Positions 19,110 to 27,159 of a DNA stretch of 64,000 bases are shown here, one piece after another. Below the pieces are notes generated by a model that saw nothing but the letters and a program-made list of their open reading frames with translations, ran no database searches and was not told the origin of the DNA. The position numbers were made by a program, and so were the translations under genes. Numbering within the stretch: the stretch's first letter is position 1; every line of letters begins with the position of its first letter. Origin of the DNA: Anaerovorax odorimutans (lineage in GTDB: Bacteria > Bacillota > Clostridia > Peptostreptococcales > JAAYPU01); assembly GCA_016841185.1 (NCBI GenBank), contig JAENZQ010000003.1, positions 89,501 through 153,500 on the forward strand, given 5' to 3'.

Positions 19110-20009
19110 CTACAAAATAGATTTCAGTAATCTCACACCACTGTTATAAAAGTTATTAGCTTTTTCATATGACCAACTGCAAGTGTGTAATCCTAAGTTT
19201 ATCATATAATATTTTTTCCTTTCTTTAAAATCTCCCGGTCTGGCCATATATTTCTCATATCCCTCAAAAAAGGCTTTTTCCATATCATCGGTGTTCAGCA
19301 TCTGGTACTGGTATAATGTATTGAAATCAATCGCCGGATCATCTATCTGACAATGTTCGAAATCAATTAAACCTTTGATTGTTCTGTTGTTATTCTCTTT
19401 AGTGACCAGAATATTTCTAAAAGAATAATCCCTATGACAGATAACTCCTTTAGTATCAGGGTCCAATTTAGTATAAAGATTTTTCAGTTCATCATAGGCT
19501 TCTTCAAATATTTTTTTATCCGGCAGATTCTGATTTCTGATTTTTTCCATGATTCTATTGTCATTCTTTATTCTGTACTTTATAAAATTATTTTCAGGAG
19601 GAATTGGACTTAGGTCTTCCCATAGACCAAAATAATCCTGTGTCTGTTGGTTATGCAGCCTTCCTAAAAGTTCTCCCATAGATCTCAATAAATGGTTCCT
19701 GTTCTCCCGGGAAACAGATTCCCATACTTCCTGAAGTAAAGCACCTTCAATTTTATTCATCAAAATCCATGGTACATTATCATCTCCAGATGATTTCAGC
19801 TTTGGAATTTCTTTAAAAGTTTTCAGACATGAAAGTGCTCTTTTTTCACAAAGATACTTTACTTTTTTTCCATAAAATTTAAAAATTAAGTCCTCTTTTC
19901 CTTTGACAAGAAAAACATAATTCCTGTTGAGGCTATGATGCCCAATTGGCTCCAAATCCATAAATGCAATCTTTTCTTTATTTAGTACTGCTACGGCTTC
20001 TTTTCTCAT
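19110..20009 (-). CDS. Aminoglycoside phosphotransferase-fold (APH/ChoK) kinase-like protein
   Basis: A 299-residue protein with the eukaryotic-kinase-like APH fold. Visible are a lysine in an LIFKFYG strand, the catalytic loop VICHRDYSFRNILV near residue 200, and the metal-binding LIDFEHCQIDDPAIDF. The substrate may be a small molecule such as an aminoglycoside, choline, homoserine or a sugar; the sequence does not tell. The ATG at 20007-20009 follows AAAGGTG at 5-base spacing and is preferred to an upstream in-frame ATG. It lies divergent from a LysR regulator gene (95-bp gap), which could control it and the isochorismatase. Confidence 0.85.
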   Translation of the reverse strand: MRKEAVAVLNKEKIAFMDLEPIGHHSLNRNYVFLVKGKEDLIFKFYGKKVKYLCEKRALSCLKTFKEIPKLKSSGDDNVPWILMNKIEGALLQEVWESVSRENRNHLLRSMGELLGRLHNQQTQDYFGLWEDLSPIPPENNFIKYRIKNDNRIMEKIRNQNLPDKKIFEEAYDELKNLYTKLDPDTKGVICHRDYSFRNILVTKENNNRTIKGLIDFEHCQIDDPAIDFNTLYQYQMLNTDDMEKAFFEGYEKYMARPGDFKERKKYYMINLGLHTCSWSYEKANNFYNSGVRLLKSIL

Positions 20010-20104
20010 CTTATCACCTTTTTTTCCCATAAATATCTTTTTATCAGATAATCCGGCTGTATCTTTTTATGGTATAATAGGACTAATAAAGGAGTCAATA
20101 TATT

Positions 20105-20992
20105 ATGAGTATAGAACAAATAAAATATTTTTATAATATTGCAAAATACAAAAATATCACAAAAGTAGCTAAAGAGTTGCATATATCTCAACCGGCACTG
20201 AGCCAACAGATTCAAAAATTTGAAAACACTCTGGGGCACAAACTTTTGGAAAGAAGTAATAAGGGTGCGGAACTTACCGAAATGGGTGAAATCGCATTTA
20301 AGCATTCAAAGTCAATTATTGATATTTATTCAAAAATGTTGGACGAACTGGATCATAAAGCCACAAATGTTCAAACTATACGAATAGAAGCCTGCTGCTC
20401 TTTAGATGATTATTTTCTAACAAGAATCCTGTGTGATTCCGGGTTAAATACTTCGGACATTCGTTATAAACTTTATTCCGAGAAGCCGGAAATTATATTG
20501 GAACATTTGAAAACAGGCGTTTGTGATATCGGTTTTATGTGTGATGATTTTTTAGATAAAGACTATATATGCAAAGAGATAGGAAATATCGAATTTATCC
20601 TTTTTGCACATAAGGATTATCCTATTCCGGATGAAATAGAATTGCAGTCTTTATCCAGTTACCCTTTTATTACCATGAATGAAAATTATGAATTCCGCAC
20701 AAAGCTTTTTCAAAAGCTTAACAACTTGGGATTTGATACGAGGAAATTAAAGGTCAAGCTGGAATTAGGTTCTTTTGAATCTGTAAAAAAAGCGGTGGTC
20801 TCTTCCATGGGAGTCGCTTATCTCCCGGATATTGCACTGGATGAGGAATCGGACTTTTCTTCCATCAAATTAATTAAAGTCAAATCCACAAAAATCGTCC
20901 AGAATTTCAAAATGATTTATAAAAAACTCCCGGTTTATTCTGCTATCCCAAAATTTGTGAAATTTTTTGATGATAAAATGCTAAGTGATTAA
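20105..20992 (+). CDS. LysR-family transcriptional regulator
   Basis: A 295-residue LysR regulator: N-terminal winged helix-turn-helix (residues ~3-62, with KVAKELHISQPALSQQIQKFENTLG) and a C-terminal periplasmic-binding-protein-like effector domain (~88-290) of the CysB/CynR type. It is transcribed away from the APH-like and isochorismatase genes, the usual geometry for a LysR gene and its target. A TATAAT box lies at 20071-20076 upstream. The effector is unknown. Confidence 0.9.
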   Translation: MSIEQIKYFYNIAKYKNITKVAKELHISQPALSQQIQKFENTLGHKLLERSNKGAELTEMGEIAFKHSKSIIDIYSKMLDELDHKATNVQTIRIEACCSLDDYFLTRILCDSGLNTSDIRYKLYSEKPEIILEHLKTGVCDIGFMCDDFLDKDYICKEIGNIEFILFAHKDYPIPDEIELQSLSSYPFITMNENYEFRTKLFQKLNNLGFDTRKLKVKLELGSFESVKKAVVSSMGVAYLPDIALDEESDFSSIKLIKVKSTKIVQNFKMIYKKLPVYSAIPKFVKFFDDKMLSD

Positions 20993-21005
20993 TCACTTAG
21001 CATTT

Positions 21006-21767
21006 TTACTCGTACCGGATTCCCCAATCTTTTACATCATTTATAATCCGATAATTTGTCAAATCAAAATGTATGGGCGTAATGGATATATATTCTTTTT
21101 CCACAGCCATAACATCAGTGTCTTCTTCACTGAACACATTTTTAGGTGTCCCGGAATACCAATAATATACTCTGCCTCTGGGATCTTTCCTCTCCTGAAA
21201 GGATTCGGTATATTCCCTTATCCCTAACTTCGTAATCTGAACACCTTTTATGCGATCTTTTGAAACATAAGGAACATTAATGTTCAGAAGTGTCTCTCTT
21301 TCAAGTTCCTTTGTCATCATTTTCTTGCAGACCGTCCGGGATATTTTTTGTGATGCTTCAAAATCATCTCCAGTATGGGAATCAAGAGAAACAGCCACCG
21401 ACGGAATGCCTAGAAGAATACCTTCTATTGCACCGGATACCGTCCCGGAATAAAGAATATCCGTTCCCATATTTCCTCCTTGATTGATTCCTGAAAAAAG
21501 TATATCTATTTTATCCGGTATCAGCATCGAACTTCCTAATTTTACACAATCTGCAGGTGTACCGGAAACAGACCAGGCCTTTTCTGCTCCTTCAAAGGAT
21601 GCCTCTCTGACCATTACAGGGTCATGAATGGTAATACCATGCCCGCATGCACTTTTCTGACTGTCCGGTGCTACCACAAATACTTTTCCCAGTCCGGACA
21701 AAGCTTCTACCAGTGCTCTTATCCCTTTTGCATAAATACCGTCATCATTAGTTACTAATATATTCAC
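21006..21767 (-). CDS. surE: 5'/3'-nucleotidase SurE
   Basis: SurE removes phosphate from nucleoside 5'- and 3'-monophosphates with a divalent metal and is linked to stationary-phase survival. The 253-residue length is standard. The N-terminal metal-site motif ILVTNDDGIYAKGI and the later SGINQGGNMGTDILYSGTVSGA are textbook SurE sequences. Its stop codon lies 13 bases from the end of the convergent LysR gene. A GGGGAGTCTTAGAG-type element (21781-21820) immediately precedes the gene. Confidence 0.95.
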   Translation of the reverse strand: MNILVTNDDGIYAKGIRALVEALSGLGKVFVVAPDSQKSACGHGITIHDPVMVREASFEGAEKAWSVSGTPADCVKLGSSMLIPDKIDILFSGINQGGNMGTDILYSGTVSGAIEGILLGIPSVAVSLDSHTGDDFEASQKISRTVCKKMMTKELERETLLNINVPYVSKDRIKGVQITKLGIREYTESFQERKDPRGRVYYWYSGTPKNVFSEEDTDVMAVEKEYISITPIHFDLTNYRIINDVKDWGIRYE

Positions 21768-21780
21768 ATGAATGCCTCCA

Positions 21781-21820
21781 AGTCTTTATTGATCTCATTA
21801 GACAGCTCTAAGACTCCCCC
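21781..21820 (-). other. Element of the dispersed family, 3'-part only (copy c)
   Basis: On the minus strand GGGGGAGTCTTAGAGCTGTC continues into TAATGAGAT, close to 49082-49109 (TAATGAAAT there). It ends 13 bases before the surE start codon, so it forms most of the surE leader. Confidence 0.5.
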
Positions 21821-21928
21821 TTTATAGGCGGCCAAGAGCAGCTTAACTTTTTTTCTAATATTTATTATACCAAATATAATCTTTAATATATATTATGAAA
21901 TAATTACTTGCATGAAAATGGTCCCCTT

Positions 21929-22693
21929 TTAAAAGAGTAAAAACCAGACATGCCAAAGTTCATCTTCAAATACTGCAACCAGAAAAGCCGCCATAGAAAT
22001 AAACGGTCCAAAAGGAATGAAATCTTTCCTGCCTTTCTTTCCCGTTATCAATAAGATAATCGAAAAAATTGCAGCAATAAAAAAAGATAAAAAAACTATC
22101 GTAAAAATCGACCTGATCCCCACCCAAAATCCTAATAATGCCATGAGTTTGATATCACCGCCTCCCATTGCCTTTGTTATCAAGGCAATCAACAGAAAAA
22201 TACCACCACCTGCTAAAAAACCTGAAAAATGAAGAATCAAACTATCCTTAAAAAGAATATAACGAATAACTATAAAGATACCTGCCGAAATAAATCCAAT
22301 AAGGATTATTTTATCCGGTATTTCCATGGTTTTTAAATCAATTGCTGCAATAGCAATTAAAAAAAAAGCCATGGCCCCGTACTCAAAAAAATGTATTGAA
22401 AAGCCATATCGATGAAAAATCAAAGCAAGAAGAATGGCATATAATAATTGAAATACAAGTTGCCGTCGTGATAATTTTGTTTTATAATCTTCACAACCTT
22501 TGGATATTTTGCTGGAAAACAGATAACATAAAAATGGCATGATATTTTGTATCATCAAATAGAATCTGCAATCTTTGCAATGAATGATCTGTCCGTCAGA
22601 AAGTCTACTTTGAGAAATATGATCTATGCATGAATTTAATACCGAGCCCAGGAAAAAACCTGCTAAAATGACAAGAATATAGGATGCCGGCAT
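21929..22693 (-). CDS. Prepilin peptidase (A24), stand-alone
   Basis: A 254-residue polytopic membrane aspartyl protease that would cleave type IV pilin-like leader peptides and may methylate the new N-terminus. The two catalytic aspartates are Asp119 in AAIDLKTMEIPD and Asp180 in the GGGD motif. The N-terminal cytoplasmic loop normally has two CxxC zinc pairs; here Cys39, Cys42 and Cys67 are present but the fourth is replaced (residue 64 is Ser). No pilin, ATPase or secretion gene is nearby, so its substrates are encoded elsewhere. Confidence 0.9.
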   Translation of the reverse strand: MPASYILVILAGFFLGSVLNSCIDHISQSRLSDGQIIHCKDCRFYLMIQNIMPFLCYLFSSKISKGCEDYKTKLSRRQLVFQLLYAILLALIFHRYGFSIHFFEYGAMAFFLIAIAAIDLKTMEIPDKIILIGFISAGIFIVIRYILFKDSLILHFSGFLAGGGIFLLIALITKAMGGGDIKLMALLGFWVGIRSIFTIVFLSFFIAAIFSIILLITGKKGRKDFIPFGPFISMAAFLVAVFEDELWHVWFLLF

Positions 22694-22730
22694 ATCAAAA
22701 ATACCCCTTTTAAAACAATTATTTATTTCT

Positions 22731-22820
22731 TTTATCCGATGACTATGAATTTGCCTGTACCCGAAAGAGTGGCGTCAAACACGAAATTCGTTTTTTTCAT
22801 CAGTGGGAGTCTTGAAGCCC
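22731..22820 (+). other. Leader element of the dispersed family, copy b (complete)
   Basis: The core TTATCCGATG-ACTATGAATT-TGCCTGTACCCGAAAGA matches copy a at 13494-13550. GATGA can pair with TCATC and GAATTT with AAATTC. It then runs into GTGGGAGTCTTGAAGC, related to copies c and d. It points toward the FAH gene at 22966. Confidence 0.55.
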
Positions 22821-22965
22821 ATTTCTCATTTCATTATGACACAATGTTTCAGTTAAAGTCAATGTTATGCCTAAAGCAGAAATATTGAAAAATACGATTT
22901 AACTTGTATTTTTCTTAACAGGATAATAAGATATATTATATCATCAAGTTCAGGGAGGAATATTC

Positions 22966-23862
22966 ATGATTTTTGCATTGTTTTCGTATCAGGGAAGTAT
23001 AGAAACGGGCATTGTTTCTATAGACAAAACCGCTGTAACGCCTTTTAGAGTTTTATTTGCAGATCAGGGCTTTGCTGCGCCAAAAGATATAAATACACTT
23101 ATTGAAAACTATGACACTTTCTGTCCTGTTATAGAACGTCTGCTTAAAGAAAAAAATTATTCTTCAATCCCTTTAAAGGATATAAAACTAAAATCACCTA
23201 TACCTTATCCAAAGAGAAATGTCATTTGTCTGGGGAAAAACTATGCCGACCACGTAAAAGAAATTAAAGGTTTTACAGGAGGACCCTCTGATATTCCCGA
23301 TCATCCCATTTACTTCACCAAAGCTGCTTACCCCTGTATTGGACCGGAAGATACTATTTTAAGGCATAAAAATGCCACTCGAAAAATTGATTATGAAGTA
23401 GAACTCGGGGTTATAATCGGTAAAAAGGGCATCAATATTCCTGCTCATGAAGCAGAATCTTATATATTCGGATATACGGTGGGAAACGATATCTCAGCAA
23501 GAGACCTTCAAAAACAGCATGTCAACTGGTTCAAAGGAAAAAGTTTGAAAACTCATTGTTCAATAGGTCCTTGGATAGTACATAAAACCCTTATTCCGTT
23601 CCCGATATGTCTGAATATTCAAAGCCGAATAAACGGAGAACTCCGGCAGGATTCTAATACAAAGAATCTCATTTTTGATATCCCTAATATTATAAGCGAT
23701 TTGTCCAAAGGAATGGAATTAATCCCCGGCGATATTATTCTGACCGGAACACCATCAGGTGTTGGTTTGGGTTTTGATCCTCCAAAATACCTGCAGCCGG
23801 GAGATAAAATAGAATGCTCCGTAGAAAAAATCGGCACCTTAACCAATTATTTAGAAGAATAA
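22966..23862 (+). CDS. Fumarylacetoacetate hydrolase (FAH) family protein
   Basis: A 298-residue member of the FAH superfamily, whose members hydrolyse or decarboxylate beta-diketo acids and related metabolites with Mg2+ or Ca2+. Conserved features are NVICLGKNYADHVKE, the metal-binding DYEVELGVIIG (E-x-E), GYTVGNDISARDLQ, and the C-terminal PGDIILTGTPSGVG. The N-terminal ~60 residues form the family's small beta domain. It is followed after 11 bases by the MbfA-like gene with a good ribosome site, so they may be cotranscribed, but I see no functional link. The true substrate cannot be read from the sequence. Confidence 0.92.
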   Translation: MIFALFSYQGSIETGIVSIDKTAVTPFRVLFADQGFAAPKDINTLIENYDTFCPVIERLLKEKNYSSIPLKDIKLKSPIPYPKRNVICLGKNYADHVKEIKGFTGGPSDIPDHPIYFTKAAYPCIGPEDTILRHKNATRKIDYEVELGVIIGKKGINIPAHEAESYIFGYTVGNDISARDLQKQHVNWFKGKSLKTHCSIGPWIVHKTLIPFPICLNIQSRINGELRQDSNTKNLIFDIPNIISDLSKGMELIPGDIILTGTPSGVGLGFDPPKYLQPGDKIECSVEKIGTLTNYLEE

Positions 23863-23873
23863 CGGAGGCTGTT

Positions 23874-24761
23874 ATGAATACCCTGCTTTCTGAACATGAA
23901 ATAAACTGTATCAAGGCGTTCCAAAAAAATGAAATAACCGAATACCATATCTACACCAAATTGGCTGATTCCATAAAGGATGCTCATAATAAAGAACAAT
24001 TGAGAAAAATCGCCGGTGAGGAATTGAAACATTATGAAATATGGAAGAAATATACTTATTCTGACGTAAAACCTGATACAAAACTTATCAAAAAATTTTA
24101 CTGGATTTCAAAGATCCTGGGATTGACCTTTGGGGTAAAGCTTCTGGAAAAAGGCGAAAAAAACGCTCAAAAGACATATTCTGAAATAGCGGTGAAGATA
24201 CCGGAAGCCAAAAAAATTATTGAAGAAGAAACTCAACATGAGCATATGATCATCGACATGCTGGATGAAGAAAAACTTGAATATGTAGGCTCTATGGTCC
24301 TCGGACTCAATGATGCTTTGGTAGAGCTTACCGGCGCTCTGGCCGGTTTTACTTTTGCTCTTCAAAATTCGGGACTCATTGCTCTTACAGGCCTGATAAC
24401 CGGTATATCCGCTTCTTTTTCTATGGCAGCATCCGAATATCTTTCAACCAAAGCAGAAATTGAAAATCAGGAAAATGGCCATGCATTTAAATCCGCATTA
24501 TATACCGGCATTGCTTATATTTTCACAGTAGTATTCCTGGTACTGCCTTTTTTTATATTGTCCAATTATTTTTTATCCTTAGGATTGACTCTGATAATTG
24601 CCGTTTTGATTATTTTCTTATTTAATTTTTATATTTCTATAGCAAAGGGTTATCCTTTTAAGAAGCGTTTTATAGAAATGACCGCCATCAGTTTAGGCGT
24701 AGCAGCTATTTCTTTTGTAATCGGCATCCTTATCCGAAATACGATAGGAATAGAAATTTAA
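23874..24761 (+). CDS. Ferritin-like domain fused to a VIT1/CCC1 transporter (MbfA-like)
   Basis: A 295-residue fusion. Residues ~5-130 are a rubrerythrin/ferritin-like four-helix domain with di-iron ligand candidates Glu20, Glu23, Glu49/50 and His53 (GEELKHYE), and Glu117-119 with His122 (EEETQHEH). Residues ~138-295 form five membrane helices of the VIT1/CCC1 iron/manganese transporter family. In alpha-proteobacteria this architecture (MbfA) exports iron and protects against peroxide. The start ATG (23874) follows GGAGG. A role in iron or manganese export is inferred from the architecture. Confidence 0.88.
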   Translation: MNTLLSEHEINCIKAFQKNEITEYHIYTKLADSIKDAHNKEQLRKIAGEELKHYEIWKKYTYSDVKPDTKLIKKFYWISKILGLTFGVKLLEKGEKNAQKTYSEIAVKIPEAKKIIEEETQHEHMIIDMLDEEKLEYVGSMVLGLNDALVELTGALAGFTFALQNSGLIALTGLITGISASFSMAASEYLSTKAEIENQENGHAFKSALYTGIAYIFTVVFLVLPFFILSNYFLSLGLTLIIAVLIIFLFNFYISIAKGYPFKKRFIEMTAISLGVAAISFVIGILIRNTIGIEI

Positions 24762-24813
24762 TGTTTTATGAATGGTTTGTATTCAAGAGATTGAATATAA
24801 TATGCCATTAAAT

Positions 24814-24857
24814 AAGCCCTTATAAATAATCATCCATATGATTTTTTTATAGGGCTT
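24814..24857. terminator. Bidirectional terminator between the MbfA-like and sirtuin genes
   Basis: AAGCCC-TATAAA pairs with TTTATA-GGGCTT with one bulged T, flanked by A/T tracts. The two genes converge on it. Confidence 0.65.
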
Positions 24858-24982
24858 CTTCATTTAGAATTGTACTGGTAATTTTTAACTTGAGGTTTAA
24901 TATTCACAAACCCTCAAAAAAATGATTTAGAAGATTTTCCTCAGGAAAATCTCTTCCATAATTGTTCATTGTGAATTATTCA

Positions 24983-25714
24983 TTATTCATTAATTCTAAC
25001 TATTTCCCCCATCACTTTACCAATAGGGGCGTTTATGACCAAATCCGCACTGTTGTCGTATTCTGTTTTTGATTTATTAATCAATACCAGATACTTTCCA
25101 GTAAAATAATTTACAAGACCTGCCGCCGGATAAACCACCAAAGAAGTCCCTCCGATAATCAATGTATCGGCATTCCGTACCGCTTTTATCGACTTATTGA
25201 TGGTTTCTTCGTCTAAAGGCTCTTCATAGAGAACCACATCCGGCTTAATGATGCCCCCGCATTCAGTACACTTTGGTACTCCTTCAATGCTCATTATATG
25301 GTTCAAGTCATAGAACTTCCCGCATTTCATACAATAGTTTTTGTGTATGGTGCCATGTAATTCATAGACTTTTTTACTTCCTGCCGCCTGATGCAGTCCA
25401 TCAATATTCTGAGTAATAACGGCCTCCATCTTTCCTTCTTTCTCAAGCAATGAAAGGGCAATATGGGCTTTATTGGGTTTCGCTTCTTTATGAATCAGAT
25501 TGTTTTTATAGTAATCATAAAACATTCCCGTATGATTCATAAAAAATGTCCTGCTCAGCATTTCTTCAGGGGAATGACTATAAGTTTGAACCGCATTGTA
25601 CAATCCCTTCTCAGATCTGAAATCTGGAATGTTGCTCTCCGTGGAAACACCGGCTCCGCCAAAAAACACAATTCTTTTGCTTTCTTCAACTATTTTTTTA
25701 AGCTCTTCATACAT
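24983..25714 (-). CDS. cobB: NAD-dependent protein deacylase (sirtuin)
   Basis: A 243-residue Sir2 enzyme that removes acetyl (or longer acyl) groups from protein lysines using NAD+. Motifs present: GAGVSTESNIPDFRS, QNIDGLHQAAG with the catalytic histidine in ELHGT, two zinc CxxC pairs (CMKCG and CTECGG), and GGTSLVVYPA. The deacetylase group U pattern fits better than the desuccinylase type because the Tyr/Arg pair of the latter is not evident. The ATG at 25712-25714 lies eight bases after GGAGG; a TTG five codons upstream overlaps that site. Confidence 0.93.
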   Translation of the reverse strand: MYEELKKIVEESKRIVFFGGAGVSTESNIPDFRSEKGLYNAVQTYSHSPEEMLSRTFFMNHTGMFYDYYKNNLIHKEAKPNKAHIALSLLEKEGKMEAVITQNIDGLHQAAGSKKVYELHGTIHKNYCMKCGKFYDLNHIMSIEGVPKCTECGGIIKPDVVLYEEPLDEETINKSIKAVRNADTLIIGGTSLVVYPAAGLVNYFTGKYLVLINKSKTEYDNSADLVINAPIGKVMGEIVRINE

Positions 25715-25787
25715 TCCTCTGTCCTCCAAATAATGTATATATTATAACACTTTTAACCTCAACTTGTAAAATTTTTGAATTTTTTAT

Positions 25788-25837
25788 GAACGTATGTTTA
25801 CAATCTTGTTTTTATGTTATAATAAGAACACATGTTC
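25788..25837 (+). promoter_or_regulatory. SOS-type promoter with two LexA boxes
   Basis: GAACGTATGTTT (25788-25799) and GAACACATGTTC (25826-25837) both fit the Gram-positive LexA consensus GAAC-RNRY-GTTY without mismatch, centred 38 bp apart. A promoter lies between and under them: TTTACA at 25797-25802 and TATAAT at 25818-25823 with a 15-base spacer. One box overlaps the -35 region and the other lies just past the -10, the arrangement expected for LexA repression of the two genes that follow. Confidence 0.85.
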
Positions 25838-25859
25838 TAATTATGTGAGGTGTTCCGAA

Positions 25860-27095
25860 ATGAATCATTCTCTTGAAAAATTACGAATTTTGGCTGATGC
25901 TGCCAAATACGATGTATCCTGTGCCTCCAGCGGCCTCGAAAGAAAAAATATCAAAGGCCTTGGTAATTCAAGAAGCTTCGGCATTTGCCACTCGTGGGCA
26001 TCTGACGGTCGATGCATCTCATTGCTTAAGATTCTTTTGTCAAATAAATGTGCCTACAATTGTATCTACTGTGTCAACCGATGCAGTGCAGATACTCAAA
26101 GAGCCAGCTTTGAGCCGGAAGAAATAGCTGAAATCACCACTGAATTTTACAGAAGAAATTATATCGAAGGTCTTTTTTTAAGCTCTGCAGTAGAAAAAAG
26201 CCCGGACAACACCATGGAAAAAATGGTTAAGACACTGGAAATACTCAGAAATTCCTATGGTTTTAACGGTTATATCCATGCAAAGATTATCCCGGGTACA
26301 AATGCGTCCCTTATTGATAAAATTGGGTTTCTCGCAGATAGGATCAGTGTTAATATTGAACTCCCCAGTGAAAACAGTCTACAACTTCTGGCACCTCAGA
26401 AAAAGCTGAAAGCTATTTTGACGCCTATGTTACATATTAATGAGAAAATACAGGAAAACCGGGATATGAGAAAACATTTCAGAAATGTTGAAAAGTTTTC
26501 AGGTGCCGGTCAATCTACCCAGATGATAATTGGTGCTTCAAATGAAAATGATTATCTTATACTCAAATCTGCTCAGTACATGTATCAAAAGTTTCACCTG
26601 AAACGGGTTTATTATTCGGCTTATATGCCTGTAGTATCATCTTCTCTTTTGCCCGTACCCTCTGCTCCCCCGCCTCTTAAGCGGGAGAACCGTCTGTATC
26701 AGGCAGACTGGCTGTTGAGGTATTACTTTTTTAAAGCAGATGAATTGATTGACGCCTCTTCTCCTTTTCTGGATCTGGATTTTGACCCCAAGATGTCCTG
26801 GGCTTTGAGAAACATGCACTTGTTTCCTATGGAAATTAACAGAGCTTCCTATGAAGAACTCCTGCGAATCCCCGGTATTGGCGTCCGTTCTGCCTATAAG
26901 ATTGTAACTCAAAGAAAAAATGCTGCAATTAAATTTGAACACCTGCATAAGATCGGCATTGTCGTTAAGCGGGCAAAATTTTTTATCACCTGCTGCGGAA
27001 AATACTACAACAATATACCCTTTAAACCTGAAGCCATAAGAAAATCACTCCTCCCTGAAAGAAACGACGGGGAACAGCTTAGTATGTGGACATAA
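25860..27095 (+). CDS. Putative DNA modification/repair radical SAM protein
   Basis: A 411-residue protein of the radical SAM family that always pairs with the DNA metabolism family encoded next to it (TIGR03916 with TIGR03914/03915). The [4Fe-4S]-binding motif is Cys64-x3-Cys68-x2-Cys71 (KCAYNCIYC). Further cysteines at 21, 43 and 52, and the CC pair in FITCCG near the C-terminus, could hold another cluster. Residues ~340-395 contain helix-hairpin-helix motifs (RIPGIGVRSAYKIV), typical of DNA binding. In other genomes the partner is sometimes fused to a uracil-DNA glycosylase domain, which is the basis for the DNA repair label. The reaction is unknown. Two LexA boxes precede it. Confidence 0.88.
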   Translation: MNHSLEKLRILADAAKYDVSCASSGLERKNIKGLGNSRSFGICHSWASDGRCISLLKILLSNKCAYNCIYCVNRCSADTQRASFEPEEIAEITTEFYRRNYIEGLFLSSAVEKSPDNTMEKMVKTLEILRNSYGFNGYIHAKIIPGTNASLIDKIGFLADRISVNIELPSENSLQLLAPQKKLKAILTPMLHINEKIQENRDMRKHFRNVEKFSGAGQSTQMIIGASNENDYLILKSAQYMYQKFHLKRVYYSAYMPVVSSSLLPVPSAPPPLKRENRLYQADWLLRYYFFKADELIDASSPFLDLDFDPKMSWALRNMHLFPMEINRASYEELLRIPGIGVRSAYKIVTQRKNAAIKFEHLHKIGIVVKRAKFFITCCGKYYNNIPFKPEAIRKSLLPERNDGEQLSMWT

Positions 27096-27159
27096 TGGAA
27101 ATCTCAATTGTTTAAACATAGTTTCTACCTTCAATATTCATTATAGAAAGGATGTTCTT

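Noticed and set aside
22741-22800. Possible hammerhead ribozyme (CUGAUGA on the minus strand)
   Set aside because: The GAAA core segment and cleavage site do not fall at the required positions after a short stem.
25818-25823. Alternative long start for the radical SAM gene at 25794
   Set aside because: A start there would lie inside the promoter and ahead of the second LexA box; the ATG at 25860 follows a ribosome site and matches the family.
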